Part shown: piece by piece, positions 1 to 8,335 of the stretch
How the letters are laid out: each line of letters begins with the position of its first letter
How positions within the stretch are numbered: the stretch's first letter is position 1
Source of the DNA: an uncultured Lachnoanaerobaculum sp.
Lineage (GTDB): Bacteria > Bacillota > Clostridia > Lachnospirales > Lachnospiraceae
Length of the DNA stretch: 31,197 bases
Assembly (NCBI GenBank): GCA_937925515.1
Contig: CALALP010000046.1
Location: 1 to 31,197 of the forward strand
Direction: 5' to 3'
Notes under the pieces: model-generated
Databases searched by the model: none
What the model was told of the DNA's origin: nothing
What the model saw: the letters and a program-made list of their open reading frames with translations, nothing else
Program-made: the position numbers and the translations under genes

Positions 1-84
1 TCAAGTAAATTTTATACCATAGAAGGCAAATTTACAGAAAAAATTTCACAGGCTCAATTTTTAATAGGAGAAATCGATCCCTAA
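1..84 (+). CDS. possible 3' end of a gene starting left of the window
   Basis: From base 1 the frame starting TCA AGT AAA stays open for 27 codons and stops at TAA 82-84; the other two plus frames stop almost at once. The 27 residues have a mixed, protein-like composition ending in GEIDP. I do not recognise the family. The stop codon falls in the loop of the stem-loop at 67-96, which is tight but possible for a gene end. It could equally be chance, because the stretch is short. Confidence 0.3.
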   Translation, partial: SSKFYTIEGKFTEKISQAQFLIGEIDP

Positions 85-96
85 TTCGATTTCTCC
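67..96. terminator. stem-loop, terminator-like, without a clear T-run
   Basis: Arms 67-77 (GGAGAAATCGA) and 86-96 are perfectly complementary over 11 bp with an 8-base loop. A pyrimidine-rich stretch with a TTTT follows about 10 bases later on the plus strand; the minus side has no U tract. It most likely ends transcription from a gene left of the window. Bases 97-285 hold no gene or other structure that I can see. Confidence 0.4.
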
Positions 97-285
97 CTAG
101 CCTCTTTTCTTCCCTAAACATTATCCATAGTTATCAGAGCAAAGTTATTTGTCAGAACGACATAGAATTTTAGATGTGATTATTAGACTGGCTCTCTGAT
201 TAACTTTACTATACATTAGCATATATTTAGTATTTTTAGTTGTATTTGTAATAATTAGTATGATAATTGTAGTGGTTTTATTTGC

Positions 286-315
286 CAAAAAGAGAGTACC
301 AAAATGATACTCTCT
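286..315 (-). terminator. rho-independent terminator of hcp
   Basis: On the minus strand, 20 bases after the hcp stop codon, AGAGAGTA (308-315) and TACTCTCT (291-298) form an 8-bp stem with a 9-base loop. The stem is followed directly by a run of five T. Position and shape fit an intrinsic terminator for hcp. Confidence 0.75.
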
Positions 316-334
316 CAAATATAAAACTCCTATA

Positions 335-2002
335 TTATGCTACAACTTCCTCTGTATCTGTCTTATCACCAAAGAATAATTTCATATCATCTTCTACACT
401 ACCAATTCCTGCGATACCAAAGTTCTTAACTAAAACATTGGCAACATTTGGAGAAAGGAATGCCGGAAGTGTAGGCCCTAAATGGATATTCTTTACTCCT
501 AAATAAAGAAGTGCTAAAAGAACTATAACTGCCTTTTGCTCATACCAAGCAATATTATAAATAATTGGAAGTTCATTGATACTCTTGCAACCAAATATCT
601 CAGTAAGCTTAAGTGCAATAACTGCAAGTGAATAAGAATCATTACATTGTCCTGCGTCAAGCACTCTAGGAATACCGTTTATATCTCCAAGACCAAGTTT
701 ATTATATCTATACTTTGCACAACCTGCTGTAAGAATAACAGTATCCTTTGGAAGTGCCTTAGCAAAATCTGTATAATAACTTCTTGATTTTACTCTACCG
801 TCGCAACCTGCCATAACTATAAACTTCTTAATATCTCCGTTCTTTACAGCATCTACAATCTTATCTGCAAGTGCAAATACCTGATTATGTGCAAAGCCTC
901 CAACAATCTCTCCTGACTCAATTTCCTTTGGAGCGGCACATTTTTTAGCAAGTTCTATAATCTCTGAAAAATCTTTCTCTTCTCCAATTTCGCCCTTAAT
1001 ATGCTTACAACCTGGGAAACCTGCTGAACCTGTTGTAAATAATCTATCTTTATAACTTGCCTTAGGTGGAACTATACAGTTTGTAGTCATAAGAATAGGT
1101 CCATTAAAGCTTTCAAATTCTTCCTTTTGTTTCCACCATGCATTTCCATAGTTTCCTACAAAATGCTTATATTTCTTAAATGCAGGATAATAATGTGCAG
1201 GTAACATCTCTGAATGTGTATATACATCTACTCCTGTTCCCTCAGTTTGCTTTAAAAGCATTTCCATATCTCTTAAATCATGACCTGAAATAAGGATTCC
1301 TGGGTTAGTACCTACACCTATATTTACAGTAGTCATCTCAGGACTTCCATAAGCACCTGTATTAGCCTTATCAAGTAGTGCCATACCGTCAACACCATAC
1401 TTACCTGTTTCAAGAACCAACTCAATAAGTTGTTCTACTGATAATGTATCGTCAAGAGTTGTATCCAATGCTCTTTGTAAAAATGCATCTACTTCTTCAT
1501 TATCTTCAAGAAGTGCATTTGCATGCTTTGAATATGCACTTAATCCCTTAAGACCATATATAGTAAGCTCTCTAAGACTTCTGATGTCCTCATTTTCAGT
1601 TGCAAGAACTCCCACTGTTTTTGCTTTAGGTAAAAAGTCTTCTCTATTTTCTGTATACCAAAATGCAGCAGGCTTAAGAGCATTTTTATCACTTACCTGT
1701 TCTATAAGCTCTCTTTTCTTTTCAAGGCTAAATACAATTCTATCTTCTATTGCCTTTTCATCAAAGTTTGCATTTGTTATTGTAATAAATAAATTAAGTG
1801 TTACAAGATGATTTATGTCCTGAGATACAGGCTTATTCTCTTTTCTAAGTTGTGTAGTAATACTTGAAATACCTTTGCTTACATAAATAAGTAAATCTTG
1901 AAGTGCCGCTACTGTTGGGTTCTTTCCACAAACACCCATTTGAGTACAACCGGTACAACCTGCTGTTTCTTGGCACTGGTAACAAAACATTTTATTTTCC
2001 AT
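335..2002 (-). CDS. hcp: hydroxylamine reductase / hybrid-cluster protein, anaerobe class
   Basis: Cytosolic iron-sulfur protein that reduces hydroxylamine and, in better-studied members, nitric oxide. The 555-aa length is normal for the class from strict anaerobes. Seen in the sequence: the N-terminal cubane motif C-x2-C-x8-C-x5-C at C7, C10, C19 and C25 (MFCYQCQETAG...), with an extra Cys at 16. The hybrid-cluster ligands lie in the usual blocks: HDLRDME with the ligand Glu, TTNCIVPP, TAGCAKYR, GQCND, and the E and K of YEQKA near the C-terminus. The start is the ATG at 2002, with AGGAG six bases upstream. It is a single gene with its own terminator at 286-315 and palindromic upstream sites (see 2043-2083). 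Such genes are usually induced by nitrosative stress, often through CRP/FNR-family regulators such as HcpR. No regulator gene lies next to it here. Confidence 0.95.
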   Translation of the reverse strand: MENKMFCYQCQETAGCTGCTQMGVCGKNPTVAALQDLLIYVSKGISSITTQLRKENKPVSQDINHLVTLNLFITITNANFDEKAIEDRIVFSLEKKRELIEQVSDKNALKPAAFWYTENREDFLPKAKTVGVLATENEDIRSLRELTIYGLKGLSAYSKHANALLEDNEEVDAFLQRALDTTLDDTLSVEQLIELVLETGKYGVDGMALLDKANTGAYGSPEMTTVNIGVGTNPGILISGHDLRDMEMLLKQTEGTGVDVYTHSEMLPAHYYPAFKKYKHFVGNYGNAWWKQKEEFESFNGPILMTTNCIVPPKASYKDRLFTTGSAGFPGCKHIKGEIGEEKDFSEIIELAKKCAAPKEIESGEIVGGFAHNQVFALADKIVDAVKNGDIKKFIVMAGCDGRVKSRSYYTDFAKALPKDTVILTAGCAKYRYNKLGLGDINGIPRVLDAGQCNDSYSLAVIALKLTEIFGCKSINELPIIYNIAWYEQKAVIVLLALLYLGVKNIHLGPTLPAFLSPNVANVLVKNFGIAGIGSVEDDMKLFFGDKTDTEEVVA

Positions 2003-2042
2003 GATAATCTCCTCTACTTTTAAAACTAAGACAATTTGTAAC

Positions 2043-2083
2043 TATACTTATTGATAATGGTTTGAGCTACCTCAATAAGTATA
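2043..2083. promoter_or_regulatory. nested palindromes upstream of hcp (operator candidate)
   Basis: Perfect 12-bp inverted repeat TATACTTATTGA (2043-2054) / TCAATAAGTATA (2072-2083), 41-81 bases before the hcp start codon. Overlapping it at 2062-2075 is TTGAG-N4-CTCAA, the 5-4-5 architecture of CRP/FNR-family operators. A TATACT hexamer (minus strand, 2078-2083) inside the right arm could be a -10 box, but no good -35 pairs with it. The longer stem could also form in the 5' leader RNA. A function in hcp control is inference. Confidence 0.5.
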
Positions 2084-2112
2084 ATAAAAAAAGCTATTTC
2101 CCATGTTTTCTT

Positions 2113-2128
2113 TTACTTATAAAAGTAA
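2113..2128. promoter_or_regulatory. second palindrome upstream of hcp
   Basis: TTACTT-ATAA-AAGTAA is a perfect 6-bp inverted repeat with a 4-base spacer, about 110-125 bases before hcp. Further out, GTAAC-N4-GTTAG (2192-2205) is a 5-4-5 near-palindrome with one mismatch. Both are AT-rich and may be chance. They are recorded because the 292-base gap 2003-2294 contains no gene. Confidence 0.25.
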
Positions 2129-2294
2129 TTCGAGTTTTTTATGGGATTTACTTTGTTTTTTATATGATAACACAGAAAATAGTGTTTTTCTGTAACATTA
2201 GTTAGTTAAGGAAATTATAAGAATTGATATTTATGATTAAAACATAGAAAATGACAGCAAGCAGAATAATAATTAACTTAAAAATATAGCTTAA

Positions 2295-3056
2295 CTACTC
2301 CAAGTACTCTATCTCCACTAATGTAAGACCTTTTGCAGGCATAGTTTGCCCTGCAAGTACTCTATTTTTTGCTTTCATTATTTTTTCTACATGCTCCGGT
2401 GGGTAGACTCCCATTCCGACCTTTATAAGAGTTCCTGCAATAATCCTAATCATATTGTATAAAAAGCCGTCCCCTCTTATTACAATAGTTATCATATCTT
2501 CATCTTTTAAAATCTCTAGTGAATAAATTGTTCTTATACTTGTAGAGGCTTGAGTTCTTTGTGAACAAAAGCTTGTAAAATCATGTGTTCCAATAAAATA
2601 GCCCACTGCCTCAAGCATTTTCTCTATATCAAGTCTAAAATAGCAAAAATGAGAATATAATCTCTCTGTTGGAATATCAATTTTCCTATTTAAAATTCTA
2701 TAAGTATAAGTTTTAATGCAGTCTTTTTTTCTAGGGTGCCAATCAAGGGCTACTTCATCAGATTCCTGTATTCTTATGTCCTCAGGTAATCTTTGATTAA
2801 GTGCAAATGAAAACTTATCAGCGGCCATTCTCATAGTAGTATCAAAAACTGCTACATTTCCATAAGCATGTACCCCTGAATCAGTTCTACTTGCACCAAT
2901 CACTTCAATTTCCTCGCCACAAAGCTTTGAAATAGCCTGATTAAGCACTTCCTCTATGGTTATACCGTTTGGTTGTTTTTGCCAACCACAATAATTTGTA
3001 CCGTCATAAGATACAATCAACCTAATTCTTCTTAATTTATTATTTTTCCTAGTCAT
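2295..3056 (-). CDS. truA: tRNA pseudouridine(38-40) synthase TruA
   Basis: Converts uridines 38, 39 and 40 of the tRNA anticodon arm to pseudouridine. The length, 253 aa, is standard. The catalytic Asp is D59 in the motif SRTDSGVHA. Other family blocks present are SYDGTNYCGWQ near the N-terminus and the C-terminal GDGFLYNMIR motif. The ATG at 3056 has AGGAAG upstream and follows the ecfT stop by only 9 bases, so it is the last gene of the ecf operon, a common order in Firmicutes. No convincing terminator was seen between it and hcp. Confidence 0.97.
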   Translation of the reverse strand: MTRKNNKLRRIRLIVSYDGTNYCGWQKQPNGITIEEVLNQAISKLCGEEIEVIGASRTDSGVHAYGNVAVFDTTMRMAADKFSFALNQRLPEDIRIQESDEVALDWHPRKKDCIKTYTYRILNRKIDIPTERLYSHFCYFRLDIEKMLEAVGYFIGTHDFTSFCSQRTQASTSIRTIYSLEILKDEDMITIVIRGDGFLYNMIRIIAGTLIKVGMGVYPPEHVEKIMKAKNRVLAGQTMPAKGLTLVEIEYLE

Positions 3057-3065
3057 AACACTTCC

Positions 3066-3869
3066 TTATATCTTTAAAAATCTTGCCATAATACATAGAC
3101 CTAAATAGATGAAAATGATTAAATAAGCTATATAATCGTTTTTTGCATACTTTAGAGGTTTCATCTTAGTTCTTCCCTCACCTCCATGGTAACATCTAGC
3201 CTCCATTGCCATAGCAAGGTCAGTGGCACGTCTAAAAGCCGATATAAATAAAGGCACTAAAAGTGGAATCATAGCCTTAGCTTTTTGTACTATTGTACCT
3301 GTTTCAAAATCTGCTCCCCTTGCCATTTGTGCTTTCATAATCTTATCTGTTTCCTCAATAAGTATTGGAATAAATCTAAGTGCAATACTCATCATCATAG
3401 AAATTTCATGTACAGGAACTTTAACTTTTTTTAAGAAACCAAGACTTTTTTCAAGTCCGTCTGTAAGTGCATTTGGAGTGGTTGTAAGTGTCATTATAGA
3501 AGAACCAACTACCAAATAAATAAGCCTTATAGCCATAAATAAAGAAAGTATAATTCCCTCTTTTGTAATTTTAAGTATCCAAAATTTAACTAAAACATCT
3601 CCCTCTGTAAGGAAAAGATTAAAACTTACACTTATTAAAAGTAATATAATTATCGCTTTCAAGCCTCTAAGCATAAACTTTACAGGCACTTTTGAAAGCT
3701 TTATATTTGTAATTAAAAATAATGTTGAAATAGCATATCCTAAAGCTGAATCGCCTATAAATAATGCCATTATAAAAACCATTGTACCAAATAGTTTGGT
3801 TCTAGGGTCAAGTCTATGTAAGACTGAATCCACAGGATAATACTGACCTATTGTAATATCTCTAATCAT
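3066..3869 (-). CDS. ecfT: ECF transporter transmembrane component EcfT
   Basis: Membrane scaffold of the energy-coupling factor module. It couples ATP hydrolysis by EcfA1/EcfA2 to interchangeable substrate-binding S components for vitamins or transition metals. Its 267 aa carry several hydrophobic segments in the first 130 residues and one at the C-terminus. They also carry the two short coupling-helix motifs of the family, ARG (AQMARGADF) and ARC (MEARCYHGG), that contact the ATPases. The start overlaps the ecfA2 stop by 4 bases (ATGA), implying translational coupling. No S-component gene is in the window, so the substrate cannot be inferred; this is normal for a shared (group II) ECF module. 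Confidence 0.95.
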   Translation of the reverse strand: MIRDITIGQYYPVDSVLHRLDPRTKLFGTMVFIMALFIGDSALGYAISTLFLITNIKLSKVPVKFMLRGLKAIIILLLISVSFNLFLTEGDVLVKFWILKITKEGIILSLFMAIRLIYLVVGSSIMTLTTTPNALTDGLEKSLGFLKKVKVPVHEISMMMSIALRFIPILIEETDKIMKAQMARGADFETGTIVQKAKAMIPLLVPLFISAFRRATDLAMAMEARCYHGGEGRTKMKPLKYAKNDYIAYLIIFIYLGLCIMARFLKI

Positions 3870-4729
3870 ATCTGCTCTTTCTGACTGTTATAAATTTTTA
3901 AAATAGCCGCTTTAGCCTCTTCTACAGTAGTTATATCGTCGCTAATGTCAACTCCCTCAGCTCTTAATCTCTGTATTACATAAGTTATCTGAGGTGCTGC
4001 AAGACCTATATTTTCAAGTTCTTTATAATGTTTAAAGACTTCTTTCGGAGTGTCGTCAAAAATCTTTTCTCCACCACTCATAACCATAAGTCTAGAAACA
4101 TATTTTGCAATATCCTCCATACTATGTGAAACTAAAACAATGCTCATTCCTGTTTGCTCTCTAAGTTCACTGATTTTATCAAGAATTTCATCTCTACCAT
4201 AAGGATCAAGACCTGCTGTAGGCTCGTCTAAAACTAAAACTTCAGGATTCATTGCAAGTACACCTGCTATTGCAACTCTTCTTTTTTGCCCTCCTGAAAG
4301 CTCAAATGGAGAATGTTTATACAAGCTTTCATCTATCCCTGTCATCTTTAGAGCCTCAATCGCCTTTTTTTCTGCCTCTTCTCTTGTAAGCCCTTGATTT
4401 ATAGGTCCAAAACAAACATCAGAAAGCACATCAACCTCAAAAAGCTGATGCTCAGGATACTGAAAAACAAGTCCTACCTTTTGTCTAAGTTTTTTTAAGT
4501 CATAGCCTTTTTCATAGACATCTTCTCCATTAAAATATAGCTTTCCACTATTTGCCTTAAGAAGTCCGTTTAAATGTTGAATAAGTGTGGACTTACCTGA
4601 ACCTGTATGACCTATAATACCTATAAACTCGCCGTCATTAATTGAAAAACTCACATTTTTAAGTGCATACACTTCAAAGGACGTTCCCTCATTATATATA
4701 TAGTTTAGATTTTCAGCTTTTATTGACAT
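3866..4729 (-). CDS. ecfA2: ECF transporter ATPase EcfA2 (CbiO-like)
   Basis: Second ATP-binding subunit of the ECF module; pairs with EcfA1 under EcfT. Its 287 aa contain Walker A GHTGSGKST (residues 40-48), a Q-loop in VFQYPEHQLF, signature LSGGQKRR, Walker B VLVLDEPTAGLDP and an H-loop in LVSHSMEDI. The YPEHQLF form of the Q-loop is typical of EcfA2, whereas NPDNQ is typical of EcfA1. The ATG at 4729 has GGAGG five bases upstream and overlaps the end of ecfA1 by 10 bases. Confidence 0.95.
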   Translation of the reverse strand: MSIKAENLNYIYNEGTSFEVYALKNVSFSINDGEFIGIIGHTGSGKSTLIQHLNGLLKANSGKLYFNGEDVYEKGYDLKKLRQKVGLVFQYPEHQLFEVDVLSDVCFGPINQGLTREEAEKKAIEALKMTGIDESLYKHSPFELSGGQKRRVAIAGVLAMNPEVLVLDEPTAGLDPYGRDEILDKISELREQTGMSIVLVSHSMEDIAKYVSRLMVMSGGEKIFDDTPKEVFKHYKELENIGLAAPQITYVIQRLRAEGVDISDDITTVEEAKAAILKIYNSQKEQI

Positions 4730-5619
4730 TTTTCCTCCAAAGCTTTAAAGCCCTCTCCTTTATTTACTTTTAGCTTAGGCAAAAGCTCTTTTATAAGTTC
4801 ATCTATCTCAAGTATTCCACTTGGAATATCCATTCCTGCATTTGTTAGTTCATAAGCAAGCTCTGTTACTGCCGGAACATCAAGCTTTAACTTTCTAAGT
4901 TCCTTAACTCTTGAAAAAATATCTTTTGGAGTTCCGTCCATTACTATTTTTCCCTCGTCCATAACTATAACCCTATCTGCCTCAACTACTTCCTCCATAT
5001 AGTGAGTTATCAAAAGTACCGTTATTTTCTCAAGCCTATTTAACTCTTTTATAGTCTGAATAACCTCTTTTCTACCATTAGGGTCAAGCATTGCTGTTGG
5101 CTCATCAAGTACAATACATCTAGGTTTCATAGCCATAATTCCTGCTATTGCAACCCTTTGTTTTTGCCCTCCTGAAAGTTTATTCGGCGATCTCATTCTA
5201 TAGGCAGTCATACCGACGGCTTTTAAACTTTCATCAACTCTTTTAAGTATTTCCTTTGTAGGTATTCCTATATTTTCAGGGCCAAATGCAACATCTTCTT
5301 CTACTACATTTCCAATAATTTGATTATCCGGATTTTGAAATACCATTCCGACTGTTTTTCGTATATCAAGTAATCTATTTTCAATAGAAGTATCAATGTC
5401 TGTAATAAAGACATTTCCCTCACTAGGTAATAAAATACCGTTTAAATGTTTTGCAAGAGTTGACTTTCCTGAACCATTATGACCTAAAATCGCAACAAAG
5501 CTCCCCTCTTCTATATCAATATCTACACTATCTACTGCTCTTTTTACTTCTTTAACCTTATCTGACTCATCGCTTGTAATATAGTCATATATAAGTTTTG
5601 CAACCTTTATTATCCCCAT
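4720..5619 (-). CDS. ecfA1: ECF transporter ATPase EcfA1 (CbiO-like)
   Basis: First ATP-binding subunit of the ECF module; first gene of the ecfA1-ecfA2-ecfT-truA operon. It has Walker A GHNGSGKST (residues 46-54), Q-loop VFQNPDNQI, signature LSGGQKQR, Walker B CIVLDEPTAMLDP and H-loop LLITHYMEE. I chose the ATG at 5619 (MGIIKVAK, 299 aa) over an in-frame ATG at 5634, because AGGAGA lies between them six bases before the 5619 ATG and nothing suitable precedes 5634. A near-consensus promoter lies at 5700-5728, giving a leader of about 75 bases, so the operon need not depend on the large operon upstream. Confidence 0.95.
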   Translation of the reverse strand: MGIIKVAKLIYDYITSDESDKVKEVKRAVDSVDIDIEEGSFVAILGHNGSGKSTLAKHLNGILLPSEGNVFITDIDTSIENRLLDIRKTVGMVFQNPDNQIIGNVVEEDVAFGPENIGIPTKEILKRVDESLKAVGMTAYRMRSPNKLSGGQKQRVAIAGIMAMKPRCIVLDEPTAMLDPNGRKEVIQTIKELNRLEKITVLLITHYMEEVVEADRVIVMDEGKIVMDGTPKDIFSRVKELRKLKLDVPAVTELAYELTNAGMDIPSGILEIDELIKELLPKLKVNKGEGFKALEEKCQ

Positions 5620-5658
5620 TAAATCTCCTAACATTTATATTTAAACACGCAGATGTTA

Positions 5659-5687
5659 CAAAGTTAATTTTGCAACAATCCCTTTTG
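5659..5687. promoter_or_regulatory. imperfect stem-loop in the ecf leader
   Basis: Minus-strand leader between the predicted start of transcription and ecfA1. GAT-GTT-CAAA type arms on either side of a short AT loop form an imperfect 10-bp hairpin with one bulge and one mismatch. It may be an operator or an RNA element. It does not match a riboswitch class that I recognise. Confidence 0.25.
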
Positions 5688-5699
5688 TCATCTTTACAA

Positions 5700-5728
5700 A
5701 TAATACACAAGATGTGAAATGATGTCAA
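5700..5728 (-). promoter_or_regulatory. sigma-A type promoter of the ecf-truA operon
   Basis: On the minus strand, -35 TTGACA (5723-5728, consensus) and -10 TATTAT (5700-5705, 5 of 6) are separated by exactly 17 bases. Transcription should start near 5693. It lies between the end of the Sel1-repeat gene (5794) and ecfA1. No strong terminator was found between the large operon and this promoter. A GGCT-N5-AGCC stem near 5770-5785 lacks a T-run, so read-through is possible. Confidence 0.75.
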
Positions 5729-5793
5729 TGTGTTTTAGACCTGAAAAAGAGCTGATTTTGCCACATTTAAGGCTAGTCAAGCCCCCTTTTATT

Positions 5794-6876
5794 TTATACA
5801 CCCAAATTATTCTCTTCAAAGTATTTTACTTTATTTTTAGCACTGTCATAACCTTGCTTGGCTGAAAGTTTATACCACTTTAGTGCCTCTTTGTAATCCT
5901 TTTCAAGCCCACAAAGTCCATATTCATAAAAATATCCAATGCTGAATTGACTAACTACCTCTCCCTGCTCTGCCGCCTTTCTATACCAACTAAGTGCCGT
6001 TTCTTCATCTTTAATAAGTCCACCAAGTCCGTTATAATAAAAATACCCTATAAAAGTAATTCCTTTTGCATAACCTTGCCTTGCCGCTTTTTGAAACCAG
6101 CTAAAAGCCTCTCTATCATCTTTTTGAAGTTCAAAATAACCTGCTCTATAAAGAGTACCTAATTTATATTGTGCCTCTGTAAAGCCTTGTTTTGCTGATT
6201 CAAATAGCCATTTTAATGCCTCTTTATAATCTTTAATGTAATCATAACCACTTGATAAATAAAATTGTGCTACCGAGTCTTTGGAATGTTCTTTTAAAAA
6301 TGAAAGCCCCTTTCCCTCTCCAAGTGAAAATGCCTTACCATACCATTTTATAGCACTATCTATATCAATTCCTACTTCATCTTTACCTTTTGAATATATA
6401 ACTCCAAGACTTTTCATAGAAATAATGTCCCCATTTCGGGCAGCCTTTTCTAACCAAAATACAGTCTTATTTATATCAATTATTCCTGCCCAGCCTTTAA
6501 AGTACACTACTCCTAGATACCTTGCCGCCTTAATGCAACCCTCATCATAAGCCTCATGTAAAAGCTTTATAATCTCCATATAAAGACTACTATCCATTTT
6601 TTCAATGTATATAAGAGCAAGTTTAAATTTTGCAAGACCAATATCTACCCCACTTAGTATGGCTCTTTTATATAAGACAATAGCATCATTTATTCTATTA
6701 GTTTCATCATATACTTTGCCCAAACAATATATTGCCTTGGCATAGCCCCTATCTAGTGCAGCTTTATAATAACTTTCTGCCTCTCTAAGCGATGCACTGT
6801 CTTTTTTTTCAAAATATGTATCTCCTACTGAAATCAATTCTTTCTCATTTAATTTGTCAAAATTTCTCCCCTCCAC
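5794..6876 (-). CDS. Sel1-like repeat protein
   Basis: A 360-aa protein built almost wholly of Sel1-like (TPR-related) helical repeats. About eight units of the form A...LG..Y..G.....D...A..W..KAA..G can be read from residue 25 to near the end. The last three (GTLYRAGYFE, GYFYYNGLGG, GYFYEYGLCG) are the most regular. Such solenoids bind other proteins and act as scaffolds or adaptors. There is no signal peptide or membrane segment. The start is GTG at 6876, with GAGG six bases upstream. It is the last gene of the ten-gene operon and begins 24 bases after the multi-pass membrane gene. The gene at 8336 also carries Sel1-like units. Its partner is unknown. Confidence 0.85.
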   Translation of the reverse strand: MEGRNFDKLNEKELISVGDTYFEKKDSASLREAESYYKAALDRGYAKAIYCLGKVYDETNRINDAIVLYKRAILSGVDIGLAKFKLALIYIEKMDSSLYMEIIKLLHEAYDEGCIKAARYLGVVYFKGWAGIIDINKTVFWLEKAARNGDIISMKSLGVIYSKGKDEVGIDIDSAIKWYGKAFSLGEGKGLSFLKEHSKDSVAQFYLSSGYDYIKDYKEALKWLFESAKQGFTEAQYKLGTLYRAGYFELQKDDREAFSWFQKAARQGYAKGITFIGYFYYNGLGGLIKDEETALSWYRKAAEQGEVVSQFSIGYFYEYGLCGLEKDYKEALKWYKLSAKQGYDSAKNKVKYFEENNLGV

Positions 6877-6900
6877 AATGCACCTCTTTTCAACATTTCC

Positions 6901-8325
6901 CTAATTTAACAAAAGATTGAAACCTGCCACAACAAATAATAAATAAGGAATGTATGATATTATTTTTTTAACCTTTTCATAAGTTGCTTTATCTAGTCCT
7001 ACATTTTCTATTCCCTCTGCCTTTTTATTAAATACACATTTCATTGAAAATGTAAGAATAAGCCCAAAAATAATTACAATAGATACTAATATAAGCTTTG
7101 AAGAAAATAAATTTTCAAAATCAATCATTTCCCCAATGTCAAATTTATACTTTGTAAAAGCAACTACAAAACTACCAAAAATAATGTCTAAAAGCATTTT
7201 CACTATAAATTTAGTATCTTTTTTTAATCTATTAGTAGCTACACATAAATTAAAATATACTGCACAAAGACTTGCAAATCTATATGACCTGTTAAATGCC
7301 ATGCTAAGTACAAGTATCGCAACCACTGTTACCGACCAATAACCAAGTATTAAAAAATTACTTTCATCATTAGTATTTAATCTTTTTTTATAAAATACCA
7401 TTATTAAAAATGAAATCGGAAATAATACTAAATTATACCAATAGTACATACTTTCATAATATTGCCAAAATAACATAACTATGCAAAATGCTATTATCAT
7501 GCCACCTATTAAAAAGCTATAATCATTACTATTTTCATTATCAGCAGGAGGTAACTTGGCATCTACTAAAATAAATATGGCTAAAATAGTTAATAAAAGT
7601 AAAATCTCAATATTGGATTCTCTAAAAAATAAGAAACTAAGTAGTCTTATAAGTCCATTTCCAAAAAGTACAATACTAAAGAATAAAAAAACTAAAAAGT
7701 ATATTACACATTTAAACTTTGTATTTTCAAACTTTTCATCAAGTAAGTAATCTCCCTGTATTACTAAGAATATTTCATGTGATAAACCACACATAACAAA
7801 AAGAGAGGCAATTCTTATGAAAATCACACCTTGACTTGCATAATAGTTATCTAGTTCCCCAAGGCAAAGACTTCCTAATTCATACATTATAAAGCCGAGT
7901 GCAATATATCTAATTATACTTACTGCAATGTTATCTCTTTGCTTTTTGAAAAAGTAAAGTCCAAAAAATACAGCTAGCCCAAGCCAAAATCTTGTTCTAT
8001 CTAACATGCCAAATGCCGATATGATAACATTTTTACCTAATAATATTATACTACTAAAGGGTAGTTGAGTTGGATCTTGGTATTTAAAAATATAAAGTAT
8101 CGCTCCTACTAAAATGAAAAGAGCGGTATTTTTCCATACAAAAAACTTTACACGCTCCATTTTATTCTTTAAAAGAAGTATTAACAATAATAATACAACC
8201 AAGGCACAATAATATATCCAAGGTTTACTCTCTTTTTCTTTGATAATCAGTAAAGCCTCGGCTAATAGTAGAAAAAAGGTAGCTAAATTTAGACATATAT
8301 TAATATTTATCTTTTTTATATCCAT
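6901..8325 (-). CDS. multi-pass membrane protein of unknown function
   Basis: About 14 hydrophobic segments fill nearly all of the 474 residues, with short charged loops. I see no transporter, enzyme or O-antigen ligase motif that I can name. The composition is rich in F, I, L and Y. An upstream in-frame ATG (8346) would overlap the preceding gene, but AAGGGAG lies between the two, six bases before the ATG at 8325, so I take the shorter form. Neighbours are a membrane-anchored Sel1-like protein upstream and a soluble Sel1 protein downstream. Together these three form a likely membrane module at the end of the operon. It could be a channel, a receptor or a lipid-linked polymer handler; the sequence does not decide. 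Confidence 0.75.
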   Translation of the reverse strand: MDIKKININICLNLATFFLLLAEALLIIKEKESKPWIYYCALVVLLLLILLLKNKMERVKFFVWKNTALFILVGAILYIFKYQDPTQLPFSSIILLGKNVIISAFGMLDRTRFWLGLAVFFGLYFFKKQRDNIAVSIIRYIALGFIMYELGSLCLGELDNYYASQGVIFIRIASLFVMCGLSHEIFLVIQGDYLLDEKFENTKFKCVIYFLVFLFFSIVLFGNGLIRLLSFLFFRESNIEILLLLTILAIFILVDAKLPPADNENSNDYSFLIGGMIIAFCIVMLFWQYYESMYYWYNLVLFPISFLIMVFYKKRLNTNDESNFLILGYWSVTVVAILVLSMAFNRSYRFASLCAVYFNLCVATNRLKKDTKFIVKMLLDIIFGSFVVAFTKYKFDIGEMIDFENLFSSKLILVSIVIIFGLILTFSMKCVFNKKAEGIENVGLDKATYEKVKKIISYIPYLLFVVAGFNLLLN

Positions 8326-8335
8326 TGTAACTCCC

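Noticed and set aside
5629..5700. Riboswitch in the ecfA1 leader
   Set aside because: The leader is about 75 bases with one imperfect hairpin and no recognisable conserved core of a cobalamin, thiamin, FMN or folate class.
5770..5785. GGCT-N5-AGCC stem as terminator of the ten-gene operon
   Set aside because: The stem has only 4 bp and no T-run follows on the minus strand; too weak to call.
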